The notes: generated by a model from the letters alone, not told the origin. A DNA stretch of 64,000 bases from Silene conica (GCA_029255685.2 CM055317.2:20406501-20470500), one strand, 5' to 3'; positions 10,635-22,846 are shown, numbered from the stretch's first letter. Program-made: numbers and translations.

Positions 10635-12870
10635 TTTTTTTTTTTTGCAAGAAGGTTATAATTCTCTTATTCATCCTCAAGGGGTAAAATAAAGAGAATA
10701 CAATCTAAAGCAAAAGATAACCAATATAGCCTAATAAAGGGAAAGGCCAACAACTATTTCAGAGCCATTAAAATCCTATGATCTAACTTAGGGAATGAAC
10801 CATTAAGTAGGAAAGCACATAAATGGAATTTTAAGGTAGCAAGGACAGTTGCCGCACTTCTTTCTGTTGATGCAAATAATCTGCTATTCCGCTCCTCCCA
10901 TATAGCATAGATGGCCCCTGCAATACAGTTAGAATACCAGGCTGCTTTCCAGTGTCTAGCATGCCTATTATTTCGCATCCAGTTATACTCCACCGTGTAT
11001 CTATTCGTTCTACCTATGAGTTTCATCCATGAAAGAAGACCCTGCCATACTTCAGTAGAAAGAGGGCAAGTAAAGAAGAGATGAGAATGAGATTCACTTG
11101 CAGCTTTGCAGAGGATACACCTGTTGACAATAATGAGTCCTTTCTTTGTGAGCACATCCACTGTTGCTAGCTTCCTTTGCACAGCTAGAGAGGCAATGAT
11201 CCCATGTTTAGGAACAATGACCCTATTAGTGAGAGTCTTATGGCAGAATAAAGTTGGGTACTTAGGCCTAAACCATTCATATGCATTAGACACAAGAAAT
11301 TTCGAACCAGTAGACCAGTTCTGCAATAATAGCTGAGCAGCATCCACAGAACCAACAGTGTTTAGCAGTTCATTACGAACATGAAGGATACTTTTGAAAC
11401 TCTCAGAAAAATGCTGCTTAGTCTCAATTTCCCATATACTGCAAGTAGGGAAATTGTATGCTTTGTTCCACTTATACCAAAGGCCAGTGGAACTGTTGTC
11501 TAAAAACCAAAGCCATTTTGCCATGAGTGCTTTGTTCCAAGACAAAACTTCTTTGACCCCTAGCCCCCCTTCTGATTTAGTTGAGCAAAGACTATCCCAA
11601 CTTTTCATAACCATCTTCCTGCTGCTATCAGTAATGCCCCAGAAAAAGTTCTTGCAAAGCCTATTGATAGTTTTGAGCACACTTTTAGGAAGGAGTCCGC
11701 TTGCACACCAAAAATTTTCTAGCCCAAATATAATGGAGTTCAGCAATTGAACCTTCCCTGCGTATGACAGAAATTTGGTAGTCCAATGTTGAATGGACGC
11801 TTGGATTTTTTTTATCAAAGCAGCATACATATCTACAGCAATTCTAGATGAGTTTAGGGGGATCCCTAAGTATCTAAAAGGAAAGTAGCCTTCTGTGAAT
11901 TGAGTAAACTGAAGTATTTCCTGCTTGAGTGCCATAGACACCCCTCCAAAGTAGATATTAGTTTTGTCAGGATTAGCATGCAAACGAGACTGTCTAGCAA
12001 AATTATCTAGAGTATGAACCACAGCCTTAATGGATGGCAAATCTCCTCTAGTAAAAACCATGAGATCATCAGCGAAGATCAAATGGTTAATCTGGTGTTT
12101 TGAGCACTTTGGATGGAAAGAAACTTGAGGCTGAGCATTGATAGTCCTGATAGACCTAGATAAAACTTCCATACTCAAGACAAAGATATAGGGAGATAAG
12201 GGATCTCCCTGACGAATACCACTACAGCCTTTGATGAAACCATGAGAGGCACCATTTACTTTAAGGGAAAACCAGGTATTAGTGAGACAACCCATAAGCC
12301 AAGTTATAAAAATAGAAGGAAAGTTGAGAGATTCAAGCATACTCTGGATGAAAGGCCATTGCAGAGAATCAAACGCCTTTCTGATATCTATTTTCATTAG
12401 ACACCTGGGTGAAATAGATTGCCTACTGTAACCTTTGACTAGAGACTGGGAAAGCATAATGTTCTCGTGAATATTTCTGCCTTGAACAAAGACAGCCTGT
12501 TCTGGGCCAATTAAAGTAGGAAGCACAGCCTGCAACCTATTAGAAAGAACTTTACTAATGGCCTTGTAAAATGTAGTGCAGCAGGAGATTGGACGGAAGT
12601 CAGTGACAGAATCACGGACATTCTTCTTAGGGATCAAGGTAATGAGGGTGGAATTAGCCATTTTACTCATGTTCCCATGAAGGAAAAAGGACTGAGCAGA
12701 TTTACAAAAATCATCTTGGACAATATCCCAACTTCTCTTGAAAAAAGCAGCTGAAAATCCATCAGGGCCAGGACTTTTATCAGATCCTATAGCAAACAAA
12801 GCTGTTTTAATTTCAGTATTTGTGATAGGTTTAATGAGCTCATTAGCTGCATCAACAGATAAGCAGGGGC
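10635..12870 (-). mobile_element. 5'-truncated L1-type LINE with perfect 16-bp target duplication
   Basis: Minus-strand LINE inserted in the repeat array. Its poly-A tail is the T-run at 10635-10646 and its 5' truncated end is at 12870. The flanks carry a perfect duplication TAACTTTTCTAAACTC at 10619-10634 and 12871-12886, so both ends are fixed to the base. Length 2236 bp. Confidence 0.95.
10754..12870 (-). pseudogene. LINE ORF2 part: reverse transcriptase and zf-RVT, no RNase H
   Basis: The frame is open from the truncation point (12870) to the stop at 10754-10756. The first ATG-like position in the frame is TTG, and the real sequence runs on upstream to ANELIKPITNTEIKTAL, so no true start exists. 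RT motifs in order are SDKSPGPDGFSAAFFK, LIPKKN, DFRPISCC, the finger/palm KIDIRKAFDSLQW, GIRQGDPLSPYIFVLSMEVL and the catalytic FADDLMVF. The thumb GGLGVKEVLSWNKALMAKW and the zf-RVT motif CILCKAASESHSHLFFTC follow. The endonuclease is missing and no RNase H follows, unlike the LINE at 6413, so this is a different L1 subfamily. The frame is uninterrupted, suggesting a young copy. Confidence 0.9.
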
Positions 12871-12886
12871 TAACTTTTCTAAACTC

Positions 12887-15800
12887 ATTTATGAGTTAGA
12901 TTACTATAATTTGGTGAGGAGAAATGAACAAAAATTGCGGAGAAAGGAAATAGAATAGGGGATTATATAGTGTATAATATACGGAATCGAAAATAAAAAT
13001 AGTAATTTGCTAATTTTTTATGATAATTTTGATCTAATTCTAAGTACTGGTAATATTTATTTTGACGAACAACAACACTATATGTCATTTGCTTTTGTCA
13101 AATTGAAGTTATATAATTGGTCCTTAAACTAAAGCAACATGTTGACTTATTCCCTTAACTTTTCAATGTGGGATAAATTGCTACTTTTAATTAAAATTTT
13201 AAAATTTTTAAATAGGTAGTTTAAAAAAGTTGGAACTTTATTTTATAATTTACTCAACTATCTAATATTATCTATTCTAAAATTGTTTAATATCCTATTT
13301 TAAAATTGGAGATATATTGATACTTCGAGTTAAAAAATTTAAAATATTAAATTTTTAAATTTTTATACCCTATTTTTTTTTTCTTTTTTTCCCCTAACTT
13401 ATCGATGTGGGATATTATCGACTTTACAAAAAATTGTCTTATACCCTATTTTATTTCTTTTTTTCCCTTAACATTTTCATGTCAGATATATTGCCACTTC
13501 TAACTAAAATATAAATAAATAAATAAATTATATAGGTAGTTTAACAATGGATTAAATCGTTTCCCTAACATGTACTATTTTTCTACGGGTTTGTAGATAT
13601 ATCTATCCATACACAAAAATACCCTTTTATTTGTTTAATCTCTTGGAGGCAACAATTTTCTCCTTGGAATATGCTCGTACGATCTTCGATTGAGAGTGAT
13701 GATAGAATTTGTATTCAATAATAAATAATTAGATGAAATTATGCATTAATATTCCACAATTCCATTGATTCTTATCATCATGAGACTAATAAAGTACTAT
13801 ACTGTTTAATTTGTAAAAATGGAATTGATTGAATAAGATCATTAAAAGAGTAAGTCTCCTCAATGACGACATCTTAGTAAGTTTATTGAGAGACTATTTT
13901 ACACTTTTAAAAGAAACTTGTACTAAAGATAATAAAATAGGTACAAATCAAGATTGAAGATAAAATAGGTACAGTTACTATGTAAATAGGTACGAAATTA
14001 GTATGTCATGATCAATAATAAAAGGGTCACGAAATAAACAAATAAATGGGTGCGAAAAAATACTCTTTAAATAATTTAAGTGTAATTGAAAAGTTAAGAG
14101 GCGGTAGTAGACAAACTAATTAAACAATTGAATTTCTGCATATACTTCATAAAATTTGTGAATCACGATGAATGGACAGATTCTTATAAAATTAGTTTCT
14201 GCATACAACCAAGGATTAGAAAATCAAAATTCCGGTGAGACATTGGCCGGAAAATTAAAGAAGGATTTTATTTCACATTTTGAAAAAGTCAAGGGGTCAA
14301 TTGCTCCAATTTTACAATCCACTAAAGTAAAGTGATAACCGTATTTTTTTACTTAACTCTACTACTTAATATTACCTACTTGAAAATTGTTTGATACCAT
14401 ATTTTCTTTCTTTATTTTCCTAAATTTTTGATGTGGTATATATTGTTTCTCCTAATTAAAATTTTAAAGCTATTTTATACCCTATTTTTATTTTTTATTC
14501 TCCTAATTTTTCGATGTGCGATATATTGTCATTCATACATATAACTTAAAAAACATTTGAATTCTAAAATTGTTTTTTATACCATATTTTTTTCTTTATT
14601 CCCATAACTTTTAGATGTGGGATATTTATTACTACTTCTAATTCAAATATACAAAAAAAAAAGTGTTTTGAAAAAGTATATCTGTTTTATTTTCCTTGTT
14701 TCCTAATTAAAATTTTAAAGCTATTTTATACCCTATTTTTTTTATTCTCGTAATTTATTTTTCGATGTTGGATATATTGTCACTCATACTTATAATTTTA
14801 GAAACATTTAAAGCTCCTAATATTACACAACACCTTTAAATGGTCCATACGATCAAGTTTTATAGTCTATATATAATAGCCTTTAATTTTTTCGATGTGA
14901 GTTGTATTACCACTCTTAAATATAATTTAAAATTTAAAAAATATTCAAATTCTATAATTTTTTAATGTGGGATTTAAAGTCACTTCTAATTATAATTCTA
15001 AAATTATTGAAATTCTAAAATTGTTTTATACCCTATTTTCTTTCTCAATTCCTCTAAGTTTTCGATGTGGGATATATTGCTACTTATAATCAAAATAAAT
15101 AAAAAATTACATAAGTGTTTTAAAAAAGTTGAAGATTACCACGTCGTTCGAAAAAAGCCTCAAATATAATGAAACTACGGTGAGTCATTGACCGAAGAAT
15201 TAAAGAAGCATTTCATTTCACATTTTGAAAAGTCAAGGGGTCAACTACTCCAATTTTACAATCTACTAAAGTAAAGTCATAAACGTATTTTTTTAATTAA
15301 CTCTATTGCTTAATATTATCTACTTTAAAATTGTTTGATACCATATTTTAATTCTTTATTTTCCTAATTTTTTGATGTGGGATATATTGTTTATCCTAAT
15401 TAAAATTTTAAAGTTATTTTATACCTTATTTTCTTTTTTTATTCTCCTAATTTTTCAATGTGCGATATATTGTCACTCATACTTATAATTTAAAAAACAT
15501 TTGAATTCTAAAATTGTTTTATTTTTATACCATATTTTTTTTCTTTATTCCCATAACTTTTAGATGTGGGATATATATTACTACTTCTAATTCAAATCTA
15601 CAAAAAATAAAAATAATAAGTGTTTTAAAAAAGTGTATCTGTTTTATTTTATTTGTTTCCTAATTAAAATTTTAAAGCTATTTTATACCTTATTTTCTTT
15701 TTTTATTCTCCTAATTTTTCGATTTGGGATATATTGTCACACATACTTATAATTTTTAAACATTTAAATTCTAAAATTGTTTTATACCCAATTTCTTTTC

Positions 15801-16368
15801 TTTATCCCCAAAATTTTCGATGTGGGATATATATATTACTACTTCTAATTCAAATCTACAAAAAATAAATTAAATAACTGTTTTAAAAAAGTATATCTTT
15901 TTTATTTTCTTTGTTTCTCTATTTTTTTATGTTGGCTAAACTCTACTCCTAACTAAAATGTATAAAATATTAAAAATGTAAAATTGTGTGACCCTATTTT
16001 CTTTCTTTATTCTCCTAATTTTTCGATGTGGGATATATTCCTATTTCTAGTTAAAATATAAAACCTTTAAAAATTTAAATAAGTAGTTTGAAATAGCTTC
16101 TAATATTACACACTACCTTTAAATGGTCCATACGATCAAGTTTTAGTGATTGAAGACATGGAAAATCTATCAATTTACCATTGATGCGGGATATATTCCT
16201 ACTTTTAATTAAAAAATCTAAAACCTTACAAAATTTAAATAAGTAGTTTATAGCCTTTAATTTTTTTCGATGTGAGATCTATTACCACTCTTAATTATAA
16301 TTTAAAATTTTTAAAAATATTCAAATTCTATAATTCATTAATGTGGGATTTAAAGACACTTCTAATTA
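12887..16368. repeat. Degenerate AT-rich repeat array, main block
   Basis: About twenty diverged copies of a unit with the core GATGTGGGATATATTG, usually preceded by TTTATTCTCCTAATTTTTC and followed by CTACTTCTAATTAAAATTTTAAA. Examples start near 13164, 13400, 14430, 14511, 14610, 15062, 15370, 15460, 15562, 15720, 15818, 16025 and 16178. Spacing is irregular, roughly 80-200 bp. A longer unit is also duplicated: 14235-14720 resembles 15178-15700 at an offset of about 943 bp, including the non-repeat phrase TCAAGGGGTCAA. There is no coding capacity. It could be the body of a large non-autonomous Helitron-like element or an old satellite. Confidence 0.75.
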
Positions 16369-16593
16369 CTAGTTGTTGTACGGCGCACTTTCGCACGCCG
16401 TACCCCAAGATAGTGTGACTCGTCTATTATAATTAGTATTGTTTTATGCATGTTGTATTGTTGTTTGTTGTACCGTGAAAGTTGTTTATTATTTTCGTTG
16501 CTTTAGTGACGTATATCGATGCCCGTAATCATTATTGTTCCATAGAAGGTTTCGTTGTGTAACCACATTACTCAATTTCCATCTTTCATTATT

Positions 16594-17401
16594 TTTTTTT
16601 TTTTTGCAGAAAGCAAAGGATCTTATATCATAAAATAGGAATGAGATTACAAGACCCTAAACGAATTCTACAAGGGAGACCAGAGTAGCCCCCTCCGAAA
16701 AGAAAAACCTTATAAAAAGGAAAAAATACCAGAAAACCATTACATACAAGCTGTAATGGTAAAAAAACTGGTAGGACACTAATTAGAAGCTATCAAAGCA
16801 ATAAGTTACTAAACTAGCATCCGTGAGCTCTGAAATACAAACGAGTAGCCACCATATAATTGATTTGCTCCAGGAGAATATGAGGAGTTTTCTGAATACC
16901 CCTGAATATCGATCCTATGGTTTCGTTCTTGCCATAGAAGATAGATTGTGACCATGAGAACACAACGCCTTCTTCTCTTGATCCAACTTTGACCACGATT
17001 GTGAGTATGGAACCAGTGCAACACTCCCCCAAGATCTGAAGCTTGAGTGCGAAAGGAATAATAGCCCTGAACATCTTGCCATAGTTGAGAAGCAAAAGGA
17101 CAGACAAAGAAAATGTGATCATGGGATTCAGCATTGCATTCACAAAGAACGCATCTATTAACCCATTGCAGACCCCTTCCAATATAAAGATCAACAGTGG
17201 GCAGTTTTTGTTGAATAGCCAAATAGCCAATAAAACTTTGCTTTGGGAGAACTGTGGGATCAAACACAGTTTTAAACCAAGGGATAGCAGGACTTACAGC
17301 ACGGAAAATGTCATAAAGATGAGCAGGAACAAAGGAACAGGCTGATAACAGCTGATGGGCTGAGGCTGCACCTGTACACGAAACCAGATGTCATAAAATG
17401 T
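16594..17401 (-). pseudogene. LINE fragment (zf-RVT region) inside the Helitron
   Basis: Minus-strand 3' end of an L1-type LINE with a poly-A tail (T-run 16592-16605 on plus) and a target duplication CATCTTTCATTATT at 16580-16593 and 17402-17415. The frame is open from the truncation to about 16809 and carries the zf-RVT pattern CVLCECNAESHDHIFFVC plus IYLLWQERNHR. It therefore inserted into the Helitron or its progenitor as a severely 5'-truncated copy of about 808 bp. Confidence 0.85.
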
Positions 17402-17842
17402 CATCTTTCATTATTGCTTTGAATTTAGTTATCTATCTTTGAAGGTCAAACGAGTTCTCTTTCTAGCTCCTCCCTTTCCTTAACGCCTCCTCCTTGGAGT
17501 TGGATTCTTCTCTTACCTCGTCTTATACGCCTCTTCCTCCCTCTGCTTCCATTTTCCTTTTCTTCTGGCCTCTCTTTCTCCTTATCTTTCATTTCCCTTC
17601 TTTTTCACCTTAGCTTCCTTCACAAATTTCAAGTTGAAGAAAAGAGCAATTATGTATATATAATCTAGAATTTTACTGAGTCGAAATCACCCTCGTATTT
17701 CTCCTTCTCATTCCCGTCATCCTCCAAAATTTCGCCAGGTTAGAAAGCAATAAGATTGTGCAATCAACCTTTTTATTTAAAAAAAAATACTTAAATCTTA
17801 TAAAACTTTCCAGAAAATTATTAATAACTTACTTTTGAATTA

Positions 17843-18228
17843 GGGTTTTTCTACGTGGTATCCCTGTATTTTTTCGAATTCTATGTGGTACCCTTGCCTT
17901 TTTGAAAACATCACCAATACCCTTAAAGTTAGTAAAATGTTCCTAAAATACTTAATCTACTAAAAATTACGGTTTTAATCAGTTAGGTTTTGTAATGAAA
18001 ATATGTTTACGATTGAGTAAACTACATTTATGTTAATGACATGACAAATTATTGTCGAAAAATCAATCAAAAATGTATAAGTTAAACATTTAAAAGAGGC
18101 GAATTAGAGACATTTGTGTATTTTAAGATGTTTTCATTAAGTTTAGGGGGTACCCCTAATATTTTTAAAAAAGCGAGGGGTACCACATAGAATTAAAAGA
18201 AATACAAGGGTACCACGTAGAACAACCC
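17843..18228. mobile_element. Mutator-like MITE (386 bp)
   Basis: Long terminal inverted repeats of about 65 bp start GGGTTTTTCTACGTGG on the left and, read inward from the right, GGGTTGTTCTACGTGG; both contain CTATGTGGTACCC. The flanks TTTGAATTA (17834-17842) and TTTAAATTA (18229-18237) form a 9-bp target duplication with one mismatch, as expected for Mutator-like elements. No transposase. Confidence 0.8.
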
Positions 18229-19780
18229 TTTAAATTATGTTGAAGTTAATGGGTTTCTGAACGTTATCATATCATCGTACTTCTATTATCTTTTCTCTTA
18301 ATTTGTCCATTGTTCTCTCTCTCATCATCTCCCTATCTCCTTGCATTTCCTATAAAACCTCCTTCTCTTTCCCATTTCATTTTGCCTCATCCTCACCCCA
18401 TCCTTCTCCCTTATATCCAACACCCTCCGTCACCCTCAATCTGAACCAAACTACGCACACACGATTTCATTTCCTTTATCCCACCAATGGCCCTAAGTAT
18501 AAAATAAAGCATAAGTGATCTCTCACCCCCCATCTCCCTGTCATTTTGAGCAAAACCTGTCAAACCATATCGATTTCTTCCTTCATTGTCTCTCATTTTA
18601 TCTCATTTTTCCTCGTGGCTAATTGTTTTTCACCTGAGCCTCTTCCTCCCCTCGCTTCTAGTTCTCTTCTTCTTCTTTTTTCCTTTCCTTTTTCATTCCT
18701 TTCTCCTTACTTAGAATCATGCGAAAATTAACGGGGTTTTCTTTGTCATTTCCTTTCCATTGCAACTCCTTATTCGACCCAATCATTTTCACCCTAGACA
18801 AGTTTATCACACACCCACAACGTTATATGTCATCCATTGCTCCTTAAATGTTCCAAGGCCAGCCCGAGAACTGTATGTCTAATCTATGGACATTTTTGTT
18901 CTGGGACCCTAAAACCCGAAAACCGTTTATTGTACGTTTTATCCTAGCCTACATCACTATCCCTGTTTCTATGCAAACTCGCACCATGTGAAGCTCTGAA
19001 TCAGTATTTTTATTTTGGGGAGTAATTGTTTGATGATTCCGATCACATCATTATGATATTATTCGTTCTTTTTTAATTGATGATGGATTTAGAGTTATCA
19101 TATTATCTTATGATTTTGGGTTTGATGGATGATTGTCACTTTGAGTTTCCCTCTATGAATGAAACAAAGATAAGTTTCGTTCTCTCTTTGTAAATCCCTC
19201 TATTTATAAGAGATATATAGTAATTGTTTTCACTTTTATTTTTTTCTCTCAATAGAAGTTTAGGAATTCTCGGGGTAATAGTATTTAATTTTCTTGTCTT
19301 TGTTCAATTTTGGTACAAATAATTCTAATTTTATTGGTACCTAAGTTGGAATATGAAATTGGATAATATTGTAATGTTGTTCGATTTCTCGCTAAAAAGA
19401 TCATTATCAATTTTATTGCTCAATTCTAATACAAACTGTAGTTTTCATCTTCATAAGAGTAATTTACAAGATTGACACCATGAAATAGCGATGCTAAAGG
19501 AATTAAGCATCTATCAGATTAACTTAATCTCCTCGGTCCTAATCGCCAGCTACAAGCTATTTCAAATTTAGGTCTCTGGTTATTGTTCATAACTTCCAAA
19601 TATGCCCAGTGGACGTATATGCTTGTATTTATGCTCTGAGTTGAACCATCGTGCGCATTCTGCAAAACCTTATTATGGGTACTGCTTCAATCAACTCCCT
19701 CTGTCAAAGCCTCATCAATCTAGCCTCCCGAAAACCAAATAAATAATAAAAGGATAATGGATTATGATAAAATAGGGTTA
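18229..19780. other. Helitron interior: pyrimidine-rich and AT-rich sequence, no gene recognised
   Basis: Bases 18290-18760 are strongly C/T-rich (CTCTCTCTCATCATCTCCC and similar), like a plant 5' leader or promoter-proximal region, but no coding sequence follows. This could be captured gene flank. The rest is AT-rich and featureless. Confidence 0.45.
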
Positions 19781-19781
19781 T

Positions 19782-20803
19782 GAAAATAACATGATGAAAG
19801 TCCAAAATAGAACAAACCCAAATGAAAAATATATCTCAATATCTACAATATTATTATTATTACTAAAACCCCAAAAGGAATCAAATTTTTTCATGAAAAT
19901 AACATGATTAACCGAAAATAGAACAAACCCAAATGAAAAATAGAAACATCGTACCAAAAGGAGCGATACCCAGATGCCTTTAACTAACAAATAGCCCTCA
20001 AATCAATATAATGACAACTTGTACTTTAGTCTCGGATGACAAGTTAATATATAAATTCCTGTGAAAAATGAAGATGAAATTGTGTCTTTTCAAGGGAAAA
20101 AGGGTGATGAAATTTAAAGGCCAAAATTAAATGTAAACTACAAGAAATCAGATGAATACTTGACTGTGATTCTCTCCTTCAATTTTGTACACAATTTCGT
20201 AACCGCCTGAATAATAACAAATGAACACAAGAACAATTCATACTTATATAATTAATATCTCGATCAGTGTTTCCCATCAATAAAAAGTAAAAAATTGCGT
20301 GAATAATTGAAGGGAGAGGTAGTTGTGGACGAGATACAAGAGTATTGTGAATATGATATATGGGGGAACAAGACAAACGTGACAACGTAGTTGTGGAAGA
20401 CAAAGAGCAGCACCGTTAGAGTGTTAATTAGTGACATACTGACACCAAATGCAATCCAAATAAAAATAAGAAAACCCAAATAAATACGGCCCGTGAAACA
20501 CGACCCATGAAAGTAGAGTAGAATAAAAGTAAAAAAAAAAAAACCAAATAAACACGGTCCATGAAATACGACCCATCAAAGTAGAGTAGAAAAGTTTTTA
20601 TTCATTATGAATTGTAACTTGTCTTACCCATATTTTAGTAAGAGAAATAGGTTTTGTCGTATAATATAATAAGGTTTAAATGACTATTAAACGAGTATTG
20701 TCTTAGATTGAGCGTAGAATATATTTTGTTTTAGTCGTATGTATGATATAATACGGTTCAAATGACTATTAAAAGAGTATTGTCTTAAATTGAGCGTAGA
20801 AAT
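19782..20803 (+). repeat. Three pairs of short direct repeats in the Helitron
   Basis: Pair one: 19782-19830 and 19893-19940, sharing GAAAATAACATGAT and AGAACAAACCCAAATGAAAA. Pair two: 20472-20525 and 20541-20590, sharing CGACCCAT and AAAGTAGAGTAGAA. Pair three: 20659-20721 and 20741-20803, sharing AATGACTATTAAA and GAGTATTGTCTTA. Each pair is a local tandem-like duplication with some divergence. Confidence 0.75.
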
Positions 20804-20936
20804 AGGAAGTCGATTAATAATATATGTAGTGAGTGTGAATGCAAATGACTCAAATTCATTATATTGTATTGAGATGATAGATGGGTATTCATATACCACA
20901 TGATGTGTCTAAACCTCAAGCTTCTGGTTTCGGACC

Positions 20937-21005
20937 GAAGACGGGTTTTCTCAACCTCGTGAGGATGCTAAGTTGTATGTTGGAAACTTGCCTTTTGATA
21001 TTGAA
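20937..21005 (+). pseudogene. Fragment of a chloroplast RNA-binding protein (RRM) gene
   Basis: A 23-codon stretch reads EDGFSQPREDAKLYVGNL and then PFDIE. It matches the start of the first RRM of plant chloroplast ribonucleoproteins (the cp28/cp31/cp29 group): the linker before RRM1 and its RNP2 strand, KLYVGNLPF. Stop codons lie just before and after, and no second RRM or RNP1 motif follows. It sits 144 bp from the 5' end of the Helitron, so gene-fragment capture by the Helitron is the simplest explanation. The match is short, hence moderate confidence. Confidence 0.5.
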
Positions 21006-21149
21006 ATTGTTTGATCATACGGCCCAAAAAAGTAAATGCATTTTTTTTATCATAAGACACAATTACAATAGAAGACAAAACACAAGTTACTATTCGTAAT
21101 GATAAACGAATAGTAACTTGTGTTACCCATATTTTAGTAAGGTAGAAGA

Positions 21150-21640
21150 TAATTCAAAAGTTGTTCAAATTCAAAAATTGTTTTAGACCATATTTTCTCT
21201 ATTCCTCTAACTTTTCGATGTGGATATATTGCTACTTATAATCAAAATAAAAAAAATTAAATAAGTGTTTTAAAAAAGTTGGAGACTATCACGTCACTCG
21301 AAAGTTTTTGTGATTGAAGGCATAAATCTAAAACCTTACAAAATTTAAATAAGTAGTTTATAATAGCCTTTAGTTTTTTCCGATGTGGGATGTATTACCA
21401 CTCTTAATTATAATTTAAAATTTTAAACAATGTTCAACTTCTATAATTTTTTAATGTGGGATTTAAATTCACTTCTAATTATAATTCAATAATTATTCAA
21501 ATTCTAAAATTCTATTTTCTTTCTATATTTCTCTAATTTTTTGATGTGGGATATATTGCTACTTATAATCAAAATAAAAAAAATTTAAATAAGTGTTCTA
21601 AAAAAGTTGGAGACTACCACTTTGTTCGAAAAAAACCTCA
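21150..21640. repeat. Degenerate AT-rich repeat array, right block
   Basis: The array resumes after the Helitron with at least four further motif units (about 21215, 21380, 21455 and 21545). The phrase at 21471, CACTTCTAATTATAATTCAA, is the uninterrupted form of the Helitron insertion site. Confidence 0.75.
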
Positions 21641-22080
21641 AAGCATGAAATACATACACCATGTAATACTGTGTTGATCAAAGCCACCAAATATTAAGGA
21701 TAAAATAATCATTTAAGATTGTGCCAAGAAAAGAAGGATAAGATGAAGGCGATAACATTTTTCAACATAGGAGAAACTTTTAAGGAGGGTCGAAAAATAA
21801 GTAAAAATAAGATTAATTTGATGATGAAAGTACGAGCACAAATTAACCACATTGTCATAAACGGTCCAAGAGCAATTGACGATAACAAAGGACATCAAAC
21901 GCATGTTGAGGTGGGGAGAGATTCAAAAAAGATAAATCTAAGAGGACTAAGGCAGTATCGTATCTATAATTATCTTACAATCCTCTTTACAAAATAAAGA
22001 CTCACTCTTAAACATTTTACACAACCAATTCTTTTAGAATCCGTACGACGCACAGACAATACACTAATTTTGTAACAAAG
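21641..22080. other. Spacer, nothing firmly recognised
   Basis: A 92-codon open frame at 21719-21997 has no recognisable domain and looks like chance. The phrase CCGTACGACGCACAGACAATACACTAA near 22039-22065 loosely resembles a Helitron end but lacks a clear hairpin. Confidence 0.4.
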
Positions 22081-22779
22081 CAACAACAACAACAACAACA
22101 ACAACAACAGAGCCTTAGTCCCAAAATGTTTTGGGTCGGCTGACCTGAATCATCCTTTGGAACCGTCATGAGTGAACTCTCATCTCAACAAGAGAAAAAG
22201 AAAGAAAAGAAAAAAAAAACGGAAGTAGAGTGAAACAAAAAATGAAAGGCAAGGGGGTTTTATAGATTTTAAATCGAACTTATCACATGTATAAAAACCC
22301 AAAAAAAAATCAAAAATAAAGTTTAAAGAGCTTTTGAGAAACGGAGTAAAATTTAATATAAGAGTTTTGGGGAAAAAGTGTAACAAATCCAAAAAGTTTT
22401 TTTTTTTTAAACTTAATAAAAACATCAAAGGTTAGAAGTCCACATGTATCATATCCCTCCATAGTGCCCTCTCCATCACCATCCCCTCCTGAAGCCCGAG
22501 AAATCTCATATCGTGCTCAATCACTCTTCTCCAAGTTTGTTTAGGTCTTCATCTACCCCTAGCAACCTTTTCTGCACCCCAGGTCTCCAACCTCCTAACC
22601 GGTGCGTCCATAGGTCTCCTTCTCAAATGGCCAAACCATCTTAGTCGGTTTTCCATCATCTTGTCCTCTATTGGGGCCACTTTTACTTTCTATCTAATCA
22701 CCTCATTCCTTAACCGGTCTTTCCTTGTATGGCCGCACATCCACTTCAACATACGCATATCTACCACACTCATCTTATG
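22081..22779 (-). pseudogene. RTE-type LINE 3' end with TTG-repeat tail
   Basis: On the minus strand the sequence runs from reverse-transcriptase C-terminal coding into a (TTG)n tail, which is (CAA)n at 22081-22109 on plus. The broken frame contains MRMLKWMCGHTRKDRLRNEV, then EDKMMENRLRWFGHLRRRP and DAPVRRLE, the hallmark C-terminus of plant RTE-clade LINEs. Microsatellite tails are typical of that clade. Stop codons and frame changes show it is dead, and everything upstream of the last 150 or so codons is missing. Confidence 0.85.
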
Positions 22780-22846
22780 AAACAAAAGAAAAGTAGATTA
22801 TACCTTTCGTAGGATCAGAGCTTTTTATAAAACAATCTCAGATTAC

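Larger units (their letters stand above)
16369..21149 (-). mobile_element. Non-autonomous Helitron (4.8 kb) inserted in the repeat array
   Basis: The 3' end is at the left: on the minus strand a strong hairpin GTACGGCG...CGCCGTAC, then about ten bases and CTAG, with host A/T beyond (16368 is A on the plus strand). The 5' end is at the right: on the minus strand it begins TCTTCTACCTTACTAAAATA, preceded by host A (T at 21150 on plus). Removing 16369-21149 joins CACTTCTAATTA to TAATTC, which recreates the phrase CACTTCTAATTATAATTC present intact at about 14984 and 21471 in the same array. This fixes both ends and the A/T target. No Rep/helicase gene is visible. Cargo includes a LINE fragment, a MITE and a chloroplast RNA-binding protein exon. 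Confidence 0.85.

Noticed and set aside
22039..22065. Plus-strand Helitron 3' end ending in CTAA
   Set aside because: Has CTAA before T and a CGTACG core, but no stable hairpin at the right distance.
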